This document shows, in pieces, positions 58,059 through 64,000 of a stretch of 64,000 nt of DNA. A program made the position numbers and the translations under genes. A model generated the notes under the pieces. That model was not told where the DNA came from, made no database searches, and worked only from the letters and a program-made list of their open reading frames with translations. Origin of the DNA: Yersinia alsatica (GTDB taxonomy: Bacteria > Pseudomonadota > Gammaproteobacteria > Enterobacterales > Enterobacteriaceae); NCBI RefSeq assembly GCF_902170305.1, contig NZ_CABHWW010000024.1:124001-188000 (forward strand). Reading direction: 5' to 3'. Each line of letters begins with the position of its first letter. The stretch's first letter is position 1.

Positions 58059-58738
58059 GAGGCATGGCTCCCAAAGAAGCGACGCCCCGCCGCCAGTAGC
58101 AATTGGCGCATCGCAATGGACAACAGCAAGTACAGCAATGTGGTCACCAGATAGACCTCAAAACTAAGAAATGTGCGCGACTGAATCAGGTTAGCGGCAA
58201 AGGTCAGCTCTTCAAATGCCACTTGCGACACCACCGCAGAACCGAGCATGACAATAATGCACTGGCTAACGAGCGCCGGATAAATCCGCTGTAGAGATGG
58301 CGGCAAGATCACGCGGAAAAATGTCTGACTGCGGCTCAACCCCAGCACCCGCCCAGCTTCCCATTGGCCTTTAGCACTGGCCTGAATCCCAGCGCGGATA
58401 ATTTCGGTACTGTAAGCGCCCAAATTTATTATCATCGCCAGCACAGCGGCTTGCCCGGCACTGAGCTTTAGCCCTAGCGCCGGTAAACCGAAAACAATAA
58501 AAAATAGCTGCACAACAAATGGGGTATTACGCACTATTTCCACATAACCGCCCCACACACGCCGCAAGATGACACTACCGCTCGCATTATTGTCACTACA
58601 GCGGATCGCCGCACCGACAATCCCCAGTGCCATGCCGCCAATCGTCGCCATGGCCGTTAGCTCAATGGTGGTCAACAGGCCCGACAATAATTCGGGTAAG
58701 TAAGGCCACAGAGCAGAGAAATTCAGCTGATAGGTCAT
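58055..58738 (-). CDS. Polar amino-acid type ABC importer, permease subunit
   Basis: This 227-residue inner-membrane protein is paralogous to its neighbour and has the EAA-loop IQASAKGQWEAGRVLGLSRSQTFFRVILPPSLQRIYPAL (about residues 121-159). The GYVEIVRNTPFVVQLFFIVFGLP block is typical of HisQ/GltJ-like subunits. It follows the binding-protein gene by 12 bp. Confidence 0.92.
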   Translation of the reverse strand: MTYQLNFSALWPYLPELLSGLLTTIELTAMATIGGMALGIVGAAIRCSDNNASGSVILRRVWGGYVEIVRNTPFVVQLFFIVFGLPALGLKLSAGQAAVLAMIINLGAYSTEIIRAGIQASAKGQWEAGRVLGLSRSQTFFRVILPPSLQRIYPALVSQCIIVMLGSAVVSQVAFEELTFAANLIQSRTFLSFEVYLVTTLLYLLLSIAMRQLLLAAGRRFFGSHAS

Positions 58739-58750
58739 AGCCCGCTCCTG

Positions 58751-59542
58751 TTATGCGCCAAGAGCAGCAGGTAACGGAGCCTTTAACCATTTTTCTGACA
58801 AGCCGTTGAGCGTCTGGTCCTGCAATGCTTCCTCAATCAGGGCATCCACTTTCGCTTTCAGTGCCGGTTCACCTTGGCGTAAGCCGATATAGCAAGGCGA
58901 ATCTTTCAGCATAAATTTTGCCACTGGCGCATGAGCCGGGTTCTGACGAGCTAATGCACTGACTACCAGATTGCCGGTCGCCAGATAATCGACCTGGCCC
59001 GACAAATAAGCTGACAATGTGGTGTTGTTATCCTCATAGCGCTTTATTTGAGCCTCTTTGGGCGCTAACTCACTCAGCACCATGTCTTCAACCGCCCCGC
59101 GGGTGACGCCGACTGTTTTCCCCGCCAATTGCTCAGGTTGTTTTAGCGCATCGTCCTTCGCACCAAACACCCCAAGGAAAAATGGCGCGTAAGCCCGGCT
59201 AAAGGCGATGGCTTTTTCTCGCTCCGGGTTTTTGCCCAAGCTTGAAATCACTAAATCCACTTTATCGGTTTGCAGATAGGGCACCCGATTCGCACTGGTC
59301 ACTGGCACCAGTTGCAACTTTAGTTTCATCTTATCGGCCAGATAATGGGCCATATCGATGTCATAGCCCTGGGGCTGAAGGTCGGTCCCCACAGAACCAA
59401 AAGGGGGAAAATCTTGCGGAACCGCGACACGTAATACGCCACGTTGCTGAATTTGTTCTAATTGATCGGCTAAAACAGCAGGTGCCTGAACCAATATCAA
59501 TGCAGCACCCAACCAGGCCAACATCCGCTTTTTCATGTTCAT
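58751..59542 (-). CDS. Periplasmic binding protein of the hpx-linked ABC importer
   Basis: This 263-residue protein has a signal peptide (about residues 1-25, ending VLA) and a bacterial extracellular solute-binding family 3 fold. Features are RGVLRVAVPQDFPPFGSVG, GYDIDMAHYLADKM, VDLVISSLGKNPEREKAIAFSRAY and LAGKTVGVTRGAVEDMVL. Family 3 proteins bind amino acids or similar small polar compounds. Being first in an operon with hpxJ and hpxK, the ligand is probably a ureide such as allantoate or a related amino or oxo acid (inference). Two operator-like sequences lie upstream. Confidence 0.88.
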   Translation of the reverse strand: MNMKKRMLAWLGAALILVQAPAVLADQLEQIQQRGVLRVAVPQDFPPFGSVGTDLQPQGYDIDMAHYLADKMKLKLQLVPVTSANRVPYLQTDKVDLVISSLGKNPEREKAIAFSRAYAPFFLGVFGAKDDALKQPEQLAGKTVGVTRGAVEDMVLSELAPKEAQIKRYEDNNTTLSAYLSGQVDYLATGNLVVSALARQNPAHAPVAKFMLKDSPCYIGLRQGEPALKAKVDALIEEALQDQTLNGLSEKWLKAPLPAALGA

Positions 59543-59566
59543 AGCATATCTCCGATAAGTCAGTAA

Positions 59567-59612
59567 TGAAACGATAGATTCTTAGAGTTGATTTACTGAA
59601 ACCATCGTTGCA
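59567..59612. promoter_or_regulatory. Two copies of the hpx operator-like motif upstream of the importer operon
   Basis: TGAAACGATAGATTCT (59567-59582, 14 of 16 to the reverse complement) and TGAAACCATCGTTGCA (59597-59612, 14 of 16) both match the palindrome TGAAACTATCGTTTCA found at 60652. They are 30 bp apart, about three helical turns, and 25 to 70 bp before the start of the binding-protein gene. Confidence 0.6.
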
Positions 59613-59795
59613 ACTACTGTGCCAATGATCATTGAGGCAAAATGGCCGATATTTAGCCGGGTTAGCTAGAATTAAGGGAATTAATAAAGGAAGGAGAATC
59701 ACAACAAAGGTGCAAATCAATCATCAAAATGCACCATAAAAGAGCATCAGGTCACCCAAGAGGGAGAAACCTACTGTATCGCCAGAGACAAGAGA

Positions 59796-60635
59796 TTAGC
59801 GCTGTTCTAATTCACCAAAAGAGTCATACAGATCAGCAATTTGATGAATTCGCTGTCGCCCTTGTGCCAGTATCTCATGCAATAACGCATTACTCAGTAA
59901 ATTGGCCAAACTCATTGCCGAAGAGTAGCTATCAAAAGCAGAAACACTGTCGAGTGGCGTGGTCAAGCGCCAGCGCGCTAGCGGCAGCAAAGACTGGGCC
60001 TGCGGCTCACAAATCAGCAGTGTTGGCACACCCAGCACCTGCATGTGCAGTAGAATCTCGCGAATAACTGTAGGCCGTCGGCGGAAGGCCACCACAATGA
60101 CCACGTCGCGCTGACTGATATCCACCAGTTCCTCAGACAATGTCTGCGCCACTTGCGGTATGAGCTGGACATGTGGACGGACTTGCAGCAGCTGCTGGCG
60201 CAAATGTAGCGCCACCGGATAGCTATTACGCAACCCCAACAACAGGATGCGCGGTGCTTGCACCAGCGCGCTGATGACCTCACCAAATTGCTGGCTATCT
60301 AATTGATTGACCCAGTGAGTCAGATTCGCCATCTCCTGCTTGTAATGGCGCGCCAGCAAAGTATTCCCCTGCACAGCATCACGGTTATCCGTCAATGGCA
60401 TGCCGCTTTGGCGTAAGGTGCGTACCTCGTCCCGCATCTCGCGATAACTGCTATAACCCAGCCGCTTAAACAACCGGCTGACCGTGGCCTTAGACACGCC
60501 GCTCAGCCGCGCCAGCTCGGCACTGTTATAACTGATCAGATCATCAAAATGGTCAAAGATAAAATCGGTAACGCGCTGTTCCTGCGGGGTTAATTGCGCA
60601 TAATGCGCCCGCAAGCGCTCATCAATCTGTTTCAC
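59796..60635 (-). CDS. hpxU: RpiR/MurR-family regulator of the hpx region
   Basis: This 279-residue regulator has an N-terminal HTH_6 domain (about residues 1-75: QEQRVTDFIFDHFDDLISYNSAELARLSGVSKATVSRLFKRLG) and a C-terminal SIS sugar-binding domain (about 125-260: ILLLGLRNSYPVALHLRQQLL and DVVIVVAFRRRPTVIREIL). RpiR proteins bind TGAAA-type palindromes and sense phosphosugars or other small ligands. It lies between, and reads away from, the two hpx operons. The symbol hpxU is used for such a regulator in some annotations and is tentative. Confidence 0.85.
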   Translation of the reverse strand: MKQIDERLRAHYAQLTPQEQRVTDFIFDHFDDLISYNSAELARLSGVSKATVSRLFKRLGYSSYREMRDEVRTLRQSGMPLTDNRDAVQGNTLLARHYKQEMANLTHWVNQLDSQQFGEVISALVQAPRILLLGLRNSYPVALHLRQQLLQVRPHVQLIPQVAQTLSEELVDISQRDVVIVVAFRRRPTVIREILLHMQVLGVPTLLICEPQAQSLLPLARWRLTTPLDSVSAFDSYSSAMSLANLLSNALLHEILAQGRQRIHQIADLYDSFGELEQR

Positions 60636-60651
60636 ACCTTTCTCCGGCCGA

Positions 60652-60667
60652 TGAAACTATCGTTTCA
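60652..60667. promoter_or_regulatory. Palindromic operator in the hpxU/hpxW intergenic region
   Basis: TGAAACTATCGTTTCA has perfect 6-base arms around TATC. It lies 17 bp upstream of the RpiR gene start and opposite hpxW. The same motif occurs twice before the ABC importer, so it is a likely site for the RpiR protein. Confidence 0.65.
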
Positions 60668-60794
60668 GCATAGCTATTTTTGCGGAACATAGCACACAAG
60701 CCCTCGCGGATAATATGAGAATTTTCATTCTCAGCAGCAAACCCGACATTCTGGAACGCCTCTTGCTTAGCTTCTGCTACCGCAGTTTTTCTGT

Positions 60795-60807
60795 TTCAGT
60801 AACTGAA
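60795..60807. promoter_or_regulatory. Short palindrome before hpxW
   Basis: TTCAGT-A-ACTGAA is a perfect 6-1-6 inverted repeat, 16 bp before the hpxW ATG and just upstream of its AAGGAA ribosome site. It shares only CTGAA-like ends with the other operator and may be coincidental. Confidence 0.3.
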
Positions 60808-60823
60808 TAAGAAGGAAAGCCAG

Positions 60824-62410
60824 ATGATCAACAGCAATATGGCACCGCGAGGGATGGCGGTCACTCCGCACCATTTAGCCAGTGAAAGTGCTTTGGCGGT
60901 GTTACGTGAAGGCGGTAATGCTATTGAAGCGATGGTCGCGGCCGCTGCCACCATTGCCGTGGTTTACCCGCACATGAATGGATTGGGCGGCGATGGCTTC
61001 TGGCTTATTGTTCCCGCGCAAGGGGAGCCGATTGCTATTGATGCCAGCGGATCAGCAGGATCGCTCGCTACCTTGGAGCGCTACAGTGAATATCAACAGA
61101 TCCCACACCGTGGCCCTGCCGCTGCATTGACGGTTGCCGGTACTGTCGGCGGTTGGGAAGAAGCTCTGAATGTCGCCAGCGAGCTGAGCAATAATACTTT
61201 GCCACTGCACCGTCTGTTAGCTGATGCCATTAGCTATGCAACGCGGGGCATCCCGGTCACACCATCACAAGCCGCCGCCACTCAGGCCAAATATCATGAG
61301 CTGGCTCACTTTCGTCATTTCGCCGATGTCTTTATGCCACAGGGCAAAATTCCCCATGCCGGTGAACGTTTTGTGCAGCCACAGTTAGGTCAAACTCTAA
61401 CTGCGCTGGCTGAACAGGGGTTGAGCAGTTTCTATCGCGGCCCACTGGGCGAAAAAATCATCATGGATATGACTGCCGCTGGAATGCCGATAACCGCACA
61501 AGATCTGGCGGAGTATCGTACCAAACGCCGCACGCCACTGCGGTTACAGCACCAACAAGGTGAGATATTCAACCTGACGCCGCCGACCCAAGGGCTGGTG
61601 TCACTGGCGATCCTCGGGCTAGCTGACCGCAAACCTGTCGCCCAAATGAGTGAAGGCCAAACCATTCACACTCTCGTGGAAGCGACCAAATTAGCTTTTA
61701 GCCTGCGTGATCAAGTGATTACCGATCCGCTGTGGATGGAGCATTGCCCGCAGTCATTACTGGAAAAAGAGCCTTTGGACCAGCTGGCGGCTTATATCAA
61801 TGATGAACAGGCCGCCGATTGGGGCCATGGCCGTGGGCCGGGCGACACCGTGTGGCTCGGCGTCATTGATAGCAACGGTCTGGCAGTCTCTTTCATCCAG
61901 AGTATTTATCATGAATTTGGCAGCGGAGTATTACTGCCGGAAACCGGTATTGTTTGGCAAAACCGTGGGGCATCTTTCAGTCTTGATCCACAGCATCTGT
62001 TAGCGTTAGCTCCGGGCAAGCAACCATTTCATACACTCAATCCTGCTGCCGCACGGCTAACTGATGGCCGAACACTGGTGTATGGCGCCATGGGCGGCGA
62101 TGGTCAGCCACAAACTCAGGCGGCGGTATTTGTTCGCCACATAGTACAAGGGCTCCCGTTGCAACAAGCCATCACCGCACCACGCTGGCTGCTGGGCCGC
62201 ACTTGGGGAGAAAGCTCAGACTCACTGAAATTAGAAGCGCGCATCGGAGCAGAAACTCTCGCCTACCTGCGCCAACGCGGGCATCAAGTTGAGCTGTTAC
62301 CCGACTTCAGTGAGGCTGTCGGCCACGCGGGTGCCATCGTGCGCCACGGTAACGGCATGTTGGAAGGCGCATTTGATCCACGCAGTAATGGCAGCGCCGC
62401 CGGTTATTGA
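60824..62410 (+). CDS. hpxW: Oxamate amidohydrolase proenzyme (gamma-glutamyltransferase fold)
   Basis: This 528-residue Ntn hydrolase belongs to the gamma-glutamyltransferase superfamily. HpxW of Klebsiella was shown to hydrolyse oxamate to oxalate and ammonia. The self-cleavage site and nucleophile is the Thr in HGRGPGDTVWLGVIDSNGLAVS (about residue 340). The large-subunit motif GLGGDGFWLIV and the small-subunit ETGIVWQNRGASFSL also fit. There is no signal peptide, unlike periplasmic GGT, which supports a cytosolic catabolic role. It is first in hpxW-hpxX-hpxY and divergent from the RpiR gene. Confidence 0.88.
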   Translation: MINSNMAPRGMAVTPHHLASESALAVLREGGNAIEAMVAAAATIAVVYPHMNGLGGDGFWLIVPAQGEPIAIDASGSAGSLATLERYSEYQQIPHRGPAAALTVAGTVGGWEEALNVASELSNNTLPLHRLLADAISYATRGIPVTPSQAAATQAKYHELAHFRHFADVFMPQGKIPHAGERFVQPQLGQTLTALAEQGLSSFYRGPLGEKIIMDMTAAGMPITAQDLAEYRTKRRTPLRLQHQQGEIFNLTPPTQGLVSLAILGLADRKPVAQMSEGQTIHTLVEATKLAFSLRDQVITDPLWMEHCPQSLLEKEPLDQLAAYINDEQAADWGHGRGPGDTVWLGVIDSNGLAVSFIQSIYHEFGSGVLLPETGIVWQNRGASFSLDPQHLLALAPGKQPFHTLNPAAARLTDGRTLVYGAMGGDGQPQTQAAVFVRHIVQGLPLQQAITAPRWLLGRTWGESSDSLKLEARIGAETLAYLRQRGHQVELLPDFSEAVGHAGAIVRHGNGMLEGAFDPRSNGSAAGY

Positions 62411-62439
62411 TTTCACCACAATTTAGAACAGGAATTGTT

Positions 62440-62640
62440 ATGAAGAAAACATCAGAAAAAACCGCCATGGATTGGGCTGCTTATATTCAGCAAATGGAAG
62501 TCTTGTTGGCATTAGAGCTGGATGACACCCGCCGCGCCGCATTGCTAGTGCAATTTGAACGTATTGCCGCCATGGCTGGCCCATTGATGGCGGTGCCCCT
62601 GGATGAAAAACAAGAAATAGCCGGGGTATATCGGCTATGA
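62440..62640 (+). CDS. hpxX: HpxX, AtzG-like small partner of an amidase
   Basis: This 66-residue protein has the DUF4089/AtzG layout: MDWAAYIQQMEVLLALELDDTRRAALLVQFERIAAMAGPLM, two helices resembling GatC, then VPLDEKQEIAGVYRL. AtzG forms a tight complex with the amidase AtzE, analogous to GatC with GatA. The ATG at 62440 has CAGGAA upstream; the longer in-frame reading overlaps hpxW and has no ribosome site. Its stop overlaps the start of the amidase gene as ATGA, so the two subunits are made together. Confidence 0.85.
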   Translation: MKKTSEKTAMDWAAYIQQMEVLLALELDDTRRAALLVQFERIAAMAGPLMAVPLDEKQEIAGVYRL

Positions 62641-64000
62641 AACAGATTCCAACCCTGACCATCAGCGAGATCCAACAGGCCCTAAATCGCGGCGAACTCT
62701 CTGCACAGGAAATTGCGCTACAAACACTCGATACCATCAGCGCAGCCAATCCTGCCATCAATGCCTATACCCAAGTCACCGCAGACCGCATGCTCAGCGA
62801 AGCTTATCGGCTCGATACTTTGCGCGCCAAAGGCCAAAGCTTACCGGCACTGGCGGCCATCCCTTATGCCGTGAAAAATCTGTTTGATGTTGAGGGACAA
62901 ACGACACTGGCCGGTGCCAGCCTGTTTTGCGAGCGGGCACCAGCCCAACAAGATGCGGCGGTTATTTCGCGTTTGGCCCGCCAAGGAGCGATGCTGTCCG
63001 GCATGTTGAATATGGATGCCTATGCCTATGGTTTTACTACCGAAAACAGCCACTATGGTGCCACTCGCAACCCTCGGGATCTCAGCCGCATCGCCGGTGG
63101 CTCCTCAGGAGGCTCGGCGGCAGCGGTTGCCGCAGGGCTAGTGAATTTTTCACTTGGCAGCGATACCAATGGCTCGATTCGGGTGCCAGCCTCATTGTGT
63201 GGCATTTTTGGGTTGAAACCGACCTTTGGCCGACTATCACGCACGGGTACTCATCCATTTGTCGCCAGTTTGGACCATATCGGCCCGATGGCGCGCTGCA
63301 CGCAAGATCTGGCGGCAGTCTATGATGCCATGCAAGGCACGGATATAAATGACAGTTTTCAATCGGAGAAACCCGTTACGCCCTGTCTTAGCCAACTGCC
63401 ACGCGGGCAACAAGGTTTGAGAAGTGCTGTTTTGGGGGGCTATTTCCATCAATGGTGCGACGATGATGCTAAAGCTGCGCTACAAGCTGTAGCCAAAGGG
63501 TTAGAAGCCAGTGCTGAAATCGAGATGCCACAGAGTGATTTAGCTCGTTCAGCCGCATTCATTATCAGTGCTGCCGAGGGCGGAAATCAGTATCTACCGG
63601 CACTGAGAAAATCCCCTCAGCGCTTTGAACCACTATCCCGTGAGCGACTATTAGCGGGAGCCATGCTACCCGCAAGTTGGTATGTTCAAGCCCAGCGTTT
63701 TCGCCATCATTTCCGGCAAAAAATTCTGCCACTATTTGAGCACTGGGATATCTTGCTGGCCCCCGCCACCCCTTGTAGCGCCACACTGATTGGTCAGGAA
63801 ATCATGCATATTAATGGCAGCGACTTACCTATTCGCGCCAGTATGGGGATGCTGACCCAACCTATTTCTTTCCTCGGCCTGCCCGTCGTCACCGTGCCCC
63901 TGAAAACCGCGGGTGGGTTGCCGATAGGCATTCAACTGATTGCAGCACCATGGCGAGAAGACCTCTGTTTACGGGCTGCTTATGCATTAGAACAACAAGG
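62637..64000 (+). CDS. hpxY: AtzE-type amidase HpxY, 3' end cut by the window
   Basis: This is an amidase-signature protein of which about 454 residues are visible and which runs off the right edge. The catalytic Ser-cisSer-Lys triad is intact: Lys in IPYAVKNLFDVEG (about residue 79), cis-Ser in RIAGGSSGGSAAAVAAG (about 153) and nucleophilic Ser in FSLGSDTNGSIRVPAS (about 178). The sequence is of the AtzE group, whose members hydrolyse small ureide- or biuret-like amides. Its substrate in the hpx pathway is not settled. It is coupled to hpxX by a 4-base overlap. Confidence 0.88.
   Translation, partial: MKQIPTLTISEIQQALNRGELSAQEIALQTLDTISAANPAINAYTQVTADRMLSEAYRLDTLRAKGQSLPALAAIPYAVKNLFDVEGQTTLAGASLFCERAPAQQDAAVISRLARQGAMLSGMLNMDAYAYGFTTENSHYGATRNPRDLSRIAGGSSGGSAAAVAAGLVNFSLGSDTNGSIRVPASLCGIFGLKPTFGRLSRTGTHPFVASLDHIGPMARCTQDLAAVYDAMQGTDINDSFQSEKPVTPCLSQLPRGQQGLRSAVLGGYFHQWCDDDAKAALQAVAKGLEASAEIEMPQSDLARSAAFIISAAEGGNQYLPALRKSPQRFEPLSRERLLAGAMLPASWYVQAQRFRHHFRQKILPLFEHWDILLAPATPCSATLIGQEIMHINGSDLPIRASMGMLTQPISFLGLPVVTVPLKTAGGLPIGIQLIAAPWREDLCLRAAYALEQQ

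Overview
The window is chromosomal DNA of a Yersinia species, most like the Y. enterocolitica group. This is inferred from three things: a gene order matching the E. coli fadE-gmhA-yafJ-yafK ... dinB ... pepD-gpt-frsA-crl-proBA backbone, an nqr operon inserted in that backbone, and a complete mtn methionine-salvage cluster. Species is inference; no rRNA or marker was available. Genes are densely packed. No tRNA, rRNA, CRISPR array, IS element or prophage was seen.

Layout. 1-8.5 kb is accessory: the 5' part of an iron-siderophore binding protein behind a perfect Fur box, two methyltransferases, a DUF1471 stress protein, a GNAT acetyltransferase, the c-di-GMP flagellar brake ycgR, and an alpha-glucoside locus (GH4 phospho-glucosidase, PTS EIICB, GntR regulator). 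8.5-12 kb is a pseudouridine locus (psuT, psuG and a PfkB kinase fused to a winged helix). 12.4-20.3 kb is backbone: proA, proB, crl, frsA, gpt, pepD and dinB with a LexA box. 20.3-23.6 kb holds a regulator/dehydratase/RidA operon and ddlA. At 23.9 kb is a secreted GDPD-fold protein lacking key metal ligands. 25-32.2 kb is nqrABCDEF-apbE-nqrM, the Na+-pumping NADH:quinone reductase with its flavinylating and maturation factors. 32.6-37.5 kb is dpaA/yafK, yafJ, gmhA and fadE.

37.6-47 kb is the most striking accessory locus: an outer-membrane TpsB transporter, a 1,894-residue TpsA exoprotein with about 80 N-x-S/T sequons, and an HMW1C-type cytoplasmic N-glycosyltransferase. Together they form a glycosylated-adhesin secretion system resembling Haemophilus HMW1, in the gene order B-A-C. 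47.6-54 kb is methionine salvage (mtnK/mtnA, mtnBCD, mtnE-yafV), built as two divergent promoters that each carry MetJ-box arrays. 54-64 kb is a purine/ureide catabolism (hpx) region: an amino-acid-type ABC importer co-oriented with hpxJ-hpxK, an RpiR regulator, and divergent hpxW-hpxX-hpxY (the last runs off the window). A shared TGAAAC-N4-GTTTCA-like operator occurs in both hpx control regions.

How the genes work together: ApbE and NqrM serve Nqr; RidA probably cleans up after the PLP dehydratase; MtnE and the YafV omega-amidase form a glutamine-transaminase/omega-amidase pair closing methionine salvage; HpxK, HpxJ and HpxW cover allantoate to oxalurate and oxamate to oxalate, leaving one intermediate step unencoded here.
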